Positions 1 through 7,058 of a stretch of DNA of 10,010 nucleotides are shown here, piece after piece. The stretch is from Bacteroidota bacterium (GTDB taxonomy: Bacteria; Bacteroidota; Bacteroidia; Chitinophagales; Chitinophagaceae). The translations under genes and the position numbers were made by a program. Position 1 is the first letter of the stretch. Every line of letters starts with the position of its first letter. Under the pieces are notes generated by a model. It was not told where the DNA came from, made no database searches, and worked only from the letters and a program-made list of their open reading frames with translations. The stretch lies in assembly GCA_025361325.1 (NCBI GenBank), contig JANYAL010000325.1, forward strand, positions 1 through 10,010, in the 5' to 3' direction.

Positions 1-233
1 TGATGATCAAGCATCAGTTCTGCATACATCTGTTTTAGCCTCCTGTTCTCGTCTTGTAAGGCTTTTAACTCTTTGACATGGGAGGAATCCATCCCACTGT
101 ACTTTTTGCGCCAGTTGTAAAGGGTGGCTTTACTGATGCCATATTCCCGACATACATCGAAGGCTTCTCTTCCGCCTTCATACTGGGCTAAAATTGACAC
201 AATCTGTGTCTCGGAGATTCTTTGTTTTTTCAT
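1..233 (-). CDS. IS3-family transposase OrfA, N-terminal part (3' end outside window)
   Basis: The first 77 codons are present, starting MKKQRISETQIVSIL at 233 and still open at base 1. Residues 5-45 form the helix-turn-helix of the IS3/IS911 OrfA family (HTH_Tnp_1): QIVSIL, then an EGG..A..VCREYGIS segment, then the recognition helix KATLYNWRKKY. From about residue 52 the sequence becomes a charged, heptad-like stretch (KELKALQDENRRLKQM), matching the leucine-zipper dimerisation segment of OrfA. In this family OrfA binds the IS ends and is fused by a -1 frameshift to OrfB, which carries the DDE catalytic domain; OrfB would lie to the left, outside the window. No Shine-Dalgarno sequence is seen before the ATG. 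Confidence 0.88.
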   Translation of the reverse strand, partial: MKKQRISETQIVSILAQYEGGREAFDVCREYGISKATLYNWRKKYSGMDSSHVKELKALQDENRRLKQMYAELMLDH

Positions 234-238
234 ATTTT

Positions 239-280
239 GACAGTTTAAAATTACTCATTTGAGTCTAATTTTGTACTGTC
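239..280 (-). promoter_or_regulatory. 42-bp imperfect palindrome in the IS leader, just upstream of OrfA start
   Basis: The arms begin and end with GACAGT and ACTGTC and contain AAAATTA/TAATTTT and ACTC/GAGT around an AAAT loop. With two mismatched bases and a two-base bulge, most of each arm pairs. It ends five bases before the OrfA ATG. A transcript entering from outside the IS would carry the full hairpin next to the start codon. By analogy with other insertion sequences this could limit transposase translation from readthrough transcripts. The structure is seen directly; the role is inferred. Confidence 0.5.
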
Positions 281-301
281 TTAAAAACAGGGAAGGTTAC
301 A

Positions 302-508
302 CATCCTTACCTTATACTCAAAAATTATTAATACTATACGATATGACATCATTGGCAAGGTTATAAGATCATACAATATGTTGTTCAATTGCAGTCTGGA
401 GATAATATCGTTGTGCTCAAAGATCTTGGAGCACTTCCGTCCGGAGTGAATATCATGGAGCTTATCAGAAAGGATGGCATCTCCGCCTGTAAACTGATCA
501 AGAATTAA
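302..508 (+). pseudogene. Remnant 3' end of a T9SS-secreted protein: C-terminal sorting domain, frameshifted
   Basis: Two adjacent plus-strand frames together give a type A T9SS C-terminal sorting domain. The frame starting at 303 carries INTIRYDIIGKVIRS, matching the 'v.IYD..GK.v' block. A second frame, shifted by one base and open from about 347 to the TAA at 506-508, carries VVQLQSGDN, then LGALPSGVNIMEL, then a terminal CKLIKN. That matches the 'g.N...i.l..LpsGvY.l.l' and closing 'K.vk' blocks. The frame changes around 360-385. The usual Tyr after SGV is Asn, and an Arg sits before YD, both suggesting decay. In intact genes this domain sends a protein across the outer membrane through the type IX system, where it is normally cleaved. 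The body of the gene would lie beyond the IS, outside the window, so the cargo is unknown. Confidence 0.6.
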
Positions 509-529
509 ACCCGGGAAATTCTATGACTC

Positions 530-553
530 ACCCTGTTCCCTGTGGGACAGGGT
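530..553. terminator. Stem-loop between convergent units, possible weak terminator
   Basis: ACCCTGTTCC (530-539) pairs with GGGACAGGGT (544-553) around a CTGT loop: a 10-bp stem with one G-U pair. It lies 22 bases after the stop of the T9SS remnant and 38 bases beyond the dinB stop, so it could serve either direction. Neither side has a clear run of T, so intrinsic termination is uncertain. Confidence 0.45.
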
Positions 554-591
554 CAATCATAATATGATATTAAAAATAGAGATTACCAGTC

Positions 592-1101
592 TTACAGGTA
601 ACGTTCTTTCACGATCTGTCTATGATGATAGAAATGCCCGACAGTGATAAAACCAATGGCGGCAACACTTATCGGTTTACCATTGGATGTGCCAATGGAA
701 GACATTGCTTCCTGTGAAAAACTGTCGAATAATGCTTCCGTCCCCTGTCTTACAACCTGGAATTCTTTCCCCATGCTATACCAGGTCCGTCTGTTTGCAT
801 TTGAATGGGCAGCATACTGATCCTCATCAAAACCAGGCATGGAAACTTTTTCATGTCGGGCAATGCAGAGTGCCCTGTAATTGAAGATACGCTCGGTATC
901 AATGACATGCTGCAACAATTCCTTTAGCGTCCATTTGCCTTCAGCATAGGCAAAGAATGATTGTTCTTCACTTATGGATGATATGAAATTCCCGATTATG
1001 GGCAACTGCTCTCGGAAAGCGATCATGAGGTCCTCTTCCCTGACCTGGTCGATATATTTTTGAAAGAAAACGGGATAATCCCCGTGTGGAGGTTTTGACA
1101 T
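592..1101 (-). CDS. DinB-family (putative metal-dependent) protein
   Basis: A 169-residue protein with the layout of the DinB/YfiT four-helix-bundle superfamily, whose members bind a divalent metal through three histidines. The candidate ligands are His65 in LLQHVIDTER and His156 and His160 in GHFYHHRQIVKERYL, the HxxxH pair near the C-terminus being typical. The W-[TS]-LKELLQHVIDTE block (57-70) is also characteristic. Length fits the family (about 150-180). Members include thiol (bacillithiol or mycothiol) transferases and many uncharacterised proteins; the substrate here is unknown. There is no signal peptide, so it should be cytoplasmic. The ATG at 1101 lies just downstream of the terminator of the preceding peptidase gene, and no Shine-Dalgarno sequence is visible, so how it is transcribed is unclear. 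Confidence 0.85.
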   Translation of the reverse strand: MSKPPHGDYPVFFQKYIDQVREEDLMIAFREQLPIIGNFISSISEEQSFFAYAEGKWTLKELLQHVIDTERIFNYRALCIARHEKVSMPGFDEDQYAAHSNANRRTWYSMGKEFQVVRQGTEALFDSFSQEAMSSIGTSNGKPISVAAIGFITVGHFYHHRQIVKERYL

Positions 1102-1124
1102 GGTACTTAGTACTAAAATAAAAA

Positions 1125-1150
1125 AAGGTCCATTTCTTAAAATGGACTTT
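1125..1150 (-). terminator. Rho-independent terminator of the S8 peptidase gene
   Basis: On the minus strand AAAGTCCATTT (1150-1140) pairs with AAATGGACCTT (1135-1125) around a TAAG loop, an 11-bp stem with one G-U pair. It is followed at once by a T-rich run, TTTTTTTATTTT. It starts about 10 bases past the peptidase stop codon. Stem plus T-run is a textbook intrinsic terminator. Its T-run ends only 13-14 bases before the dinB ATG. Confidence 0.85.
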
Positions 1151-1159
1151 AATTTAAGA

Positions 1160-2845
1160 TCAGGCTTTTTTCTTTTTTACCAGTTTTGGTTTTGGCAGCA
1201 CTTCCTTCATCTGGTTTCTTTCTCCCTTGATGGTGCTTGCCAATTTAAGGGCCTCATATGCGTTTACAATACCACCAGATTTTGAAATATCAGACAGGTT
1301 GACCATTTCATCTGTTCCTGGTTTCTTAACTTTCATATCAGGTACCTGTACCGATTTTTCAATTATATATTTAAGCTGTCTGGCGCTAAGGTTCGGAAAG
1401 TATTCCAAAGTCAATGCTGCTATGCCGGCAACCAGCGGACATGCCATGCTTGTACCTTGTAAATTGCCATAATTAGTGCTACCTGGCAGGGTCGAGTAGA
1501 TCTTTACACCGGGTGAGAATACATCCACTTCCTTTTTACCGTAATTACTAAATGAAGCTACAAGTCCACCAGCTTTTGGATCGCCACTAGCGCCAACAGT
1601 AATGACGTTACCGGCTCTTCCTTTTCCATTGATGTAAACAGGGTTGGGAAAATTATCTGCCGTATCCACATTCTTGGAATCATTGCCGGCTGCATGCACC
1701 AGTAATACATTCTTGCTCTCCGCATAGCGGAAAGCATCATCCACCCATTGTTTTTGCGGTGAAAAATCTTTGCCAAAACTCATGCTGATCACCTGTGCGC
1801 CATTATCAACAGCATAGCGGATGGCGTTGGCAATATCCTTGTCGTGTTCATCTCCGTCAGGAACTGCCCGAACCATCATTATACGTACATTGTCGGCTAT
1901 GCCATCCATTCCCTTTCCATTATTCCTGATGGCACCAATGATTCCGGCACAATGTGTCCCGTGCATGGGTGTGGCAGACATGATATCATGATTTCCGTAA
2001 TTACGGTCATTCAGGTTTGTTTCATCGTCCCCTACAATTTCCTTCCTGTAGGGTTTTGGCGGAGTATTCCTGGATTCTTCTTTTCTGGACTCCCCGTCAA
2101 TATATTCCGATAGGCCATCCAGAAAATCCTTGTTGGTCTGGTCGAGGGCATCATTACCTTTCATTAATCCAAGCAATGTAGACCTTGCTCTTTTTTCATC
2201 AGTCGTTTTGCCTACATAGGTATCCAGTTCCTTACCGGTGTAAATCTCTTTTCCAAGCGCTATCTTTAAAATACTGTCACTTTTCACCAGGTTAACCTTT
2301 ACCTGTTTCAAGATCACGATGTCGAGGCCACCACTCCCTCCTCCGTCGCCTAATACCTTCGCTTCTGCCTTCTTAAATATAGCATATTCTGCTTTGTCCT
2401 CAGGATTCAAATTTTCCACATTTACTTCCTTATCACCCCATTTTGCCTTCAGGGTATGATATACCCTGGCACCCTCATAACTGTCTTCCTTAACATTACG
2501 CCCATCCTTACCGCCAATGAAGTTCCAGCCATGTATATCATCCACATAACCGTTATGATCATCATCTATTCCGTTACCCGGTATTTCCCTGGGGTTTGTC
2601 CATAATATATCTTTCAGATCCTCCTGCAGGGTATCAATACCGCTGTCGATTACGGCCACAATCACTGTCTTACTTTTAAGTTTTTTAGCCTTTATGAATT
2701 CATAAGCCTTATCGGCACTTACGCCATAATATCCGCTGGTTGCCCTATCCATCATATGCCAACCTTTGGGAACATCTTCTTTCTGGGCAAACACCCCTAA
2801 ACTGAACGTTAAAGCAAGAAAACATAACCTTGAAAATTTATTCAT
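1160..2845 (-). CDS. Secreted subtilisin-like serine peptidase (family S8) with a long Asp-His insert
   Basis: This 561-residue protein starts with a signal peptide (NKFSRLCFLALTFSLGVFA, cleavage near AQ at 20-21). The S8 catalytic triad is complete: Asp67 in VAVIDSGID, His295 in MHGTHCAG and Ser466 in GTSMACP, with the oxyanion-hole Asn388 in HAAGND. The distance from Asp to His is about 228 residues, against some 30 in subtilisin. The insert begins with an Asp/Asn-rich, calcium-binding-like loop (NGIDDDHNGYVDD, 91-103), has a lysine- and glutamate-rich middle and a GDGGGSGG stretch (167-173). Only about 40 residues separate the signal peptide from the catalytic domain, so no full I9 propeptide is seen. 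There is no T9SS sorting domain; the tail is basic (LVKKKKA). It is probably periplasmic or otherwise exported. Substrate unknown. Its own terminator follows at 1125-1150. Confidence 0.93.
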   Translation of the reverse strand: MNKFSRLCFLALTFSLGVFAQKEDVPKGWHMMDRATSGYYGVSADKAYEFIKAKKLKSKTVIVAVIDSGIDTLQEDLKDILWTNPREIPGNGIDDDHNGYVDDIHGWNFIGGKDGRNVKEDSYEGARVYHTLKAKWGDKEVNVENLNPEDKAEYAIFKKAEAKVLGDGGGSGGLDIVILKQVKVNLVKSDSILKIALGKEIYTGKELDTYVGKTTDEKRARSTLLGLMKGNDALDQTNKDFLDGLSEYIDGESRKEESRNTPPKPYRKEIVGDDETNLNDRNYGNHDIMSATPMHGTHCAGIIGAIRNNGKGMDGIADNVRIMMVRAVPDGDEHDKDIANAIRYAVDNGAQVISMSFGKDFSPQKQWVDDAFRYAESKNVLLVHAAGNDSKNVDTADNFPNPVYINGKGRAGNVITVGASGDPKAGGLVASFSNYGKKEVDVFSPGVKIYSTLPGSTNYGNLQGTSMACPLVAGIAALTLEYFPNLSARQLKYIIEKSVQVPDMKVKKPGTDEMVNLSDISKSGGIVNAYEALKLASTIKGERNQMKEVLPKPKLVKKKKA

Positions 2846-2857
2846 ATATGTATATGT

Positions 2858-2876
2858 TTATTTTAAGCGAAAATAA
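2858..2876 (-). promoter_or_regulatory. Small A/T-only hairpin in the leader of the S8 peptidase gene
   Basis: TTATTTT and AAAATAA flank a five-base loop 13 bases upstream of the peptidase ATG. On the minus strand the same bases contain TATTTTCG, one mismatch from the Bacteroidota -7 element TAnnTTTG, but no matching upstream TTTG was found at a convincing distance. The remaining 2877-2950 gap shows nothing else I can support. Confidence 0.2.
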
Positions 2877-2950
2877 GCCTACTGACAATACATACCATGC
2901 CATTCATCACGTATTATACTTTTTTTACAAAATGTTCCTGTTTTTGGAAT

Positions 2951-4501
2951 TTATTTCCTGATATACATACATATTTCCACCCTCCTGTTCTTCCATTGTT
3001 CTGAAGCAATATTGGTATCCACCACAGGGAATAATTTGCCATATGATGCAACATGAAGCCTGTTTCTGCCAATATAGAAACTGGCAATATAATCGGCCAC
3101 CACCTGTGCCCGGTCTGCCGATAATCTATTGTTGGCGGCGTCACTGCCTACATTATCCGTATAACCTTTTATGGTAACTTCCAGTTTCTCATTGGTCTTT
3201 AATTTCCTCACTAATTGCTCCAGCAGGTTAAATGCCTGGCTTTCCAAGTTAGAAACATTGAATTCAAAATAAGCGGTATAGCATGCCGTATCGAAAGTGT
3301 TGCTCACCTGGGTATCAATTGAAAGTGGACAACCGTGATTTGATTTCAGTCCGGGTACATGCGGGCAACGATCAATTTCATCATTGACTCCGTCACTGTC
3401 TGAATCCGGTATAGGACATCCATGATACCTGTAAACTCCCGGCACAGTCGGACAAAGATCCTCATCATCCGGAATATAATCTCCGTCCGTATCAACCATC
3501 GGACATCCGTTGTACCTGGCCAGTCCTTTTACTGTTGGACATTTATCCTGGCTGTCCGGTATTCCATCTCCGTCCGTGTCAATATCCGGAAGCGGGCATC
3601 CTTTGTTCGAAGCAGGGCCTTTCACATCCGGACATTTGTCCAGTTTATCCGGTACGCCATCTCCGTCCCTGTCCTCGATTATTTTAGACTTTTGAGCCTT
3701 CTGTTCATGTAGCTTTTTGATCTTGTGCGTAGTGCTGTCTGATAATTTCCTAGGCTTCTGTGCAGTGGTATCCTTAATCTTCTTTTGTGTAACAGGTTCA
3801 GTCAATGTGCCTAGCGTAACGCCAAGCGTAATACTGATTACACGGTTCCTGAAACTGCCCTTATAATAAACTGCCTGGTACATATCTGCAAGGCTCTGGC
3901 TGGCACTGGCCCTTAGCATGACCCTCCCGAACTCAACACCTGCGGTGACTGTAGCACCGTAATCCATAGTGGCATATTTACCTGGCGCCTTTCCAACCGG
4001 AAGGTCCTTGTTGATAATAGTTTGCGATGGATAATTGGCAGGGTCCTTGAAATTAATAACCGAATTCTCAGATCCGTTGAAGAAAAAGGAAGCATAAGGC
4101 CCCCCGCCAAAGAAGCAACTGGTATTATTACTCAGTCGGAATTTTAATAACAGGTTCAGGGGAATATCTATATAATTCAGCTGTTGTTTAAAACTGGAGT
4201 CCTTGGCAGGTACATTGTAGGATGTGTCGAACTTTTGAAAGTATTTTCTTCCTTTATTAAAATATATCACGGCCGGTTCAAAGACAAGGCTACCTTTTTT
4301 ATTCACTGGTATCTGAGCAAAGATACCTCCATGAACACCCTGTACCCATGAATAATTGTTCTTTATACTGTTCCAGCCTGGTAAAGTGTTCGTTTCAACT
4401 ATAGTGGATTGGCTGACTCCCCCTGCTATGCCCACTTTGATCTGCGCTTTGGCAAATAAAAGCATGCCTGTGAGAATTATTGAAGCTATTAGCTTTTTCA
4501 T
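2951..4501 (-). CDS. Outer-membrane beta-barrel protein with four thrombospondin type-3 repeats and a C-terminal OmpA domain
   Basis: Three modules are visible. First, a signal peptide (KKLIASIILTGMLLFAKA then Q) and an N-terminal region of about 200 residues with alternating aromatic strands typical of Bacteroidota outer-membrane barrels. Second, after a Lys/Thr-rich linker, four calcium-binding thrombospondin type-3 repeats (DRDGDGVPD, DTDGDGIPD, DTDGDYIPD, DSDSDGVND), each ending in a Cys-Pro/Gly-Cys-Pro pair. Third, an OmpA/MotB peptidoglycan-binding domain with GYTDNVGS, NNRLSADRAQVV and the closing NRRVEICM. The Asp and Arg that bind diaminopimelate are present. It likely anchors the outer membrane to the cell wall. 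I chose the ATG at 4501 because it places MKK at the head of the signal peptide; an in-frame ATG at 4522 would add seven residues. It follows the ALDH stop by 26 bases, so co-transcription is likely. Confidence 0.92.
   Translation of the reverse strand: MKKLIASIILTGMLLFAKAQIKVGIAGGVSQSTIVETNTLPGWNSIKNNYSWVQGVHGGIFAQIPVNKKGSLVFEPAVIYFNKGRKYFQKFDTSYNVPAKDSSFKQQLNYIDIPLNLLLKFRLSNNTSCFFGGGPYASFFFNGSENSVINFKDPANYPSQTIINKDLPVGKAPGKYATMDYGATVTAGVEFGRVMLRASASQSLADMYQAVYYKGSFRNRVISITLGVTLGTLTEPVTQKKIKDTTAQKPRKLSDSTTHKIKKLHEQKAQKSKIIEDRDGDGVPDKLDKCPDVKGPASNKGCPLPDIDTDGDGIPDSQDKCPTVKGLARYNGCPMVDTDGDYIPDDEDLCPTVPGVYRYHGCPIPDSDSDGVNDEIDRCPHVPGLKSNHGCPLSIDTQVSNTFDTACYTAYFEFNVSNLESQAFNLLEQLVRKLKTNEKLEVTIKGYTDNVGSDAANNRLSADRAQVVADYIASFYIGRNRLHVASYGKLFPVVDTNIASEQWKNRRVEICMYIRK
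3323..3673 (-). repeat. Four tandem thrombospondin type-3 repeat units within the OmpA-like gene
   Basis: The four units are 29-31 codons apart and keep similar DNA around each calcium loop: the plus strand shows TCTCCGTCC near 3480, 3567 and 3660. They are coding repeats, with D-x-D-x-D-G-x-x-D cores and paired cysteines. The fourth unit has diverged most at the DNA level. Confidence 0.8.
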
Positions 4502-4527
4502 AATTGGATGGTTAATGTTCATGCTTC

Positions 4528-6054
4528 CTATAAATCAAACTGTATGCCCTGTGCAAGGGGTAATTTATCAGAATAGTTTATAGTATTAGTCTGTCTTCGC
4601 ATATACACTTTCCACGCATCACTGCCACTTTCCCTGCCACCTCCGGTCTCTTTTTCTCCGCCGAATGCACCACCAATCTCTGCACCTGAAGTTCCGATAT
4701 TCACATTGGCGATACCGCAGTCACTTCCCGAATGGGAAAGAAAACGTTCAGCCTCTTTCAGGTTCTTGGTCATAATGGCAGATGAAAGGCCCTGTGGAAC
4801 ATCATTCTGCATCTCTATGGCTTCATCGATGGTCCTGTATTTCATGAGATACAGGATAGGAGCAAAGGTTTCGTGCTGAACGATCGAATAACTGTTCTTC
4901 ACCTCCGCAATGCATGGCCGTACATAACAACCGCTTTCAAACCCCCTCCCTTTCAGTAATCCTCCCTCCACGGGGAAGTTGCCCCCTTCCGCTTTGCATT
5001 TCTCTATGGCATCCAGGTACAACTTTACAGCATCTTTATCGATCAGGGGCCCTACATGGTTCCTGCTGTTCAGCGAGTTGCCGATCTTTAATTGTGCATA
5101 TGCATTAACAAGTTTTTCCCTGAATTTATTGTATACTTTATCTTGTATGATTAACCGGCGGGTGGAAGTACATCGCTGACCTGCAGTACCCACGGCACCA
5201 AAAACTGCACCTATAAGGGCCATATCAAGGTCGGCAGCAGCGCTAATAATGATGGCATTATTGCCCCCGAGTTCAAGCAGGCTTCTACCTAGGCGCCCGC
5301 CAACGGCAGCACCCACCACCTTGCCCATGCGTGTGCTGCCTGTTGCTGAGACCAATGGAATGCGGGTATCATGACTTATCCATTCTCCAACCTCCCTGCC
5401 TCCGACCAGGATATTACTGACTCCTTCAGGTACATTATTCTTGCGAAAAACTTCCTGAATAATATGCTGGCAGGCTATGGCACATAATGGGGTCTTTTCA
5501 CTCGGCTTCCAGATACAAACATCCCCGCAAACCCATGCCAGCATGCTATTCCAACTCCAAACGGCAACCGGGAAATTAAAAGCGGATATCACCGCTACAA
5601 TACCCAGCGGGTGATATTGTTCATACATCCTGTGTCCCGGCCTTTCACTGTGCATGGTAAGTCCGTATAGCTGGCGGGAAAGGCCTACGGCCATATCGCA
5701 GATATCGATCATCTCCTGCACTTCACCCAAACCTTCCTGCAGGCTCTTGCCCATCTCATAACTTACCAGTCTGCCGAGTGCCATTTTATTCTCCCGGAAA
5801 GCCTCACCTGCCTGTCGAACGACCTCGCCTCTTTTTGGAGCTGGCCAGTTACGCCATTCCATAAAAGCTTGCCGGGCTTTTAGAAGCACTGTTTCATAGC
5901 TCTTCGTATCTGCACCGGTCACCGAAGCGATCAGTTTGCCATCTACGGGCGACCAGGAATGCAGTTTTTCACCTTTGCTTTTTATCCAGGCAAGACCGGT
6001 TGAAACGCCCGGGTTAACTGGCTTTAACTTAAACTTATTGAGTATATCCTTCAT
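4528..6054 (-). CDS. ALDH7-family aldehyde dehydrogenase, probable L-aminoadipate-semialdehyde (piperideine-6-carboxylate) dehydrogenase
   Basis: An NAD(P)-dependent aldehyde dehydrogenase of 508 residues from the start chosen here. Seen: the FNFP oxyanion Asn (160), WKPSEKT cofactor Lys (183), the general-base Glu in LELGGNNA (261), the nucleophile Cys in GQRCTS (295) and the HETFAP motif (395 onward). The C-terminal block GGAFGGEKETGGGRESGSDAW followed by the MRRQTNTINYS motif is diagnostic of the antiquitin/ALDH7 group, which oxidises alpha-aminoadipic semialdehyde to aminoadipate in lysine breakdown. The substrate is inferred from family; no other lysine-catabolic gene is nearby. I chose the ATG at 6054 (MKDILNKF) because family members begin about there; an upstream in-frame ATG at 6120 would add 22 residues with no family match. 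It lies 87 bases after panB and directly before the OmpA-like gene. Cytoplasmic. Confidence 0.93.
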   Translation of the reverse strand: MKDILNKFKLKPVNPGVSTGLAWIKSKGEKLHSWSPVDGKLIASVTGADTKSYETVLLKARQAFMEWRNWPAPKRGEVVRQAGEAFRENKMALGRLVSYEMGKSLQEGLGEVQEMIDICDMAVGLSRQLYGLTMHSERPGHRMYEQYHPLGIVAVISAFNFPVAVWSWNSMLAWVCGDVCIWKPSEKTPLCAIACQHIIQEVFRKNNVPEGVSNILVGGREVGEWISHDTRIPLVSATGSTRMGKVVGAAVGGRLGRSLLELGGNNAIIISAAADLDMALIGAVFGAVGTAGQRCTSTRRLIIQDKVYNKFREKLVNAYAQLKIGNSLNSRNHVGPLIDKDAVKLYLDAIEKCKAEGGNFPVEGGLLKGRGFESGCYVRPCIAEVKNSYSIVQHETFAPILYLMKYRTIDEAIEMQNDVPQGLSSAIMTKNLKEAERFLSHSGSDCGIANVNIGTSGAEIGGAFGGEKETGGGRESGSDAWKVYMRRQTNTINYSDKLPLAQGIQFDL

Positions 6055-6141
6055 AACCGGAATATTGTTTTTTGATACGGATAAAGTTACGATGATCATG
6101 ATTTTCCGGGGAAAGTACATCCAATTAAAAGTGATACCCGG

Positions 6142-6957
6142 TTAGTATTGTTCCTGTTCATTCGGGAAATCCCTGTTCTTCACATCCATCACATATTGTT
6201 TTACGGCACTGGTAATCTGTTCGTGCATGTTCAGGTATTGCCTCAGGAATCTGGGTTTGAATTCCGTATTAATGCCCAGCATATCATGCATGACCAAAAC
6301 CTGGCCGTCGCAATGCATGCCCGCCCCGATACCGATAGTTGGAATATGCAGGGTTTCACTAACCTGCTTAGCCAGTAAGGCGGGGATCTTTTCCAGGACG
6401 ATGGCAAAGCAGCCCGCCGACTGTAATAGAAGTGCATCCTTCTTTAATTTTTCTGCTTCCACTTCCTCTTTTGCCCTAACGGTGTAGGTACCGAATTGAT
6501 AAATGCTTTGCGGTGTCAGCCCCAGGTGTCCCATGACAGGCACGCCTGCACCCACTATCTTTTTGATGGAATCCAGTACTTCCTCTCCGCCCTCCAGTTT
6601 GATGGAATGACCTCCCGTCTCTTTCATAATGCGGATTGCAGAGGCAAGCGCGATCTCTGAGTTGGACTGATATGAGCCAAAAGGCATATCCACCACAACC
6701 AGGCAGCGGTCGATGCCACGTACCACCGATTGCGCGTGATATATCATCTGGTCGAGTGTAATTGGTAGGGTGGTTTCGAACCCGGCCATTACATTACTGG
6801 CACTGTCACCTACCAGGATTATATCAATTCCCGCCTCATCGAATATCCGGGCAAACGAAAAATCATACGCGGTGATCATGGAGATCTTCTCCCCGGACGA
6901 CTTCATTTTAAGCAGGGTATTGGTGGTAACCTTCTTTATTTGCTTATTGACAGACAT
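6142..6957 (-). CDS. panB: 3-methyl-2-oxobutanoate hydroxymethyltransferase (ketopantoate synthesis)
   Basis: PanB transfers a hydroxymethyl group from 5,10-methylenetetrahydrofolate to 2-oxoisovalerate, the first committed step to pantothenate and CoA. The 271-residue length is usual. Landmarks: [17 protein letters not shown] (27-43), the metal ligands Asp51 (VGDSASNV), Asp90 (VVDMPFGSY) and Glu122 (IKLEGG), the GHLGLTPQS block (143-151), the catalytic Glu189 in VLEKIP, and [21 protein letters not shown] (208-228). All expected residues are intact, so it should be functional. Cytoplasmic, a decamer in characterised members. No panC, panD or panE lies in the window, so the pathway is dispersed. 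The 101-base gap upstream contains TACATTTA and TAGTTTTA, each one mismatch from TAnnTTTG, but no convincing promoter. Confidence 0.97.
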   Translation of the reverse strand: MSVNKQIKKVTTNTLLKMKSSGEKISMITAYDFSFARIFDEAGIDIILVGDSASNVMAGFETTLPITLDQMIYHAQSVVRGIDRCLVVVDMPFGSYQSNSEIALASAIRIMKETGGHSIKLEGGEEVLDSIKKIVGAGVPVMGHLGLTPQSIYQFGTYTVRAKEEVEAEKLKKDALLLQSAGCFAIVLEKIPALLAKQVSETLHIPTIGIGAGMHCDGQVLVMHDMLGINTEFKPRFLRQYLNMHEQITSAVKQYVMDVKNRDFPNEQEQY

Positions 6958-7058
6958 GGCTGGGGATTTAAGATTGGTAATTAGCGTACCGGAGCCGGCA
7001 TTGCATCAGCATAAAACTATTCCCCGTGCTTCGCTGGTGTAAATGTAGAAAGAAATTA

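Larger units (their letters stand above)
1..301 (-). mobile_element. IS3-family insertion sequence, left-end fragment (runs off the window start)
   Basis: This is the terminal part of an insertion sequence read on the minus strand. It holds the 5' portion of an OrfA-type transposase gene preceded by about 68 bp of non-coding end. Read from 301 downward, the end starts TGTAACCTTCCCTG, in keeping with the TG...CA termini of the IS3 family. I place the boundary at 301 because sequence to its right (from 302) reads as a host gene remnant. The other end, OrfB and the target duplication lie outside the window, so the subgroup and the exact edge are not confirmed. Confidence 0.75.

Noticed and set aside
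3323..3673. Regularly spaced similar DNA words that could suggest a CRISPR-like or tandem non-coding array
   Set aside because: They fall in frame on calcium-binding thrombospondin type-3 repeats with conserved Asp and Cys codons, so coding constraint explains them.
6055..6120. Upstream ATG that would extend the ALDH7 protein by 22 residues
   Set aside because: The extra residues do not resemble the family N-terminus or a signal peptide; the MKDILNKF start fits the family length.
6054..6144. Seven-base inverted repeat (TAACCGG/CCGGTTA) linking the panB stop to the ALDH start
   Set aside because: A 7-bp match in a 90-base gap is likely by chance; with a 77-base loop it gives little stability, so translational coupling is not supported.
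6958..7058. Possible promoter elements before panB (TACATTTA and TAGTTTTA)
   Set aside because: Each has one mismatch to TAnnTTTG and neither has an upstream TTTG at a fitting distance; such matches are common in AT-rich gaps.
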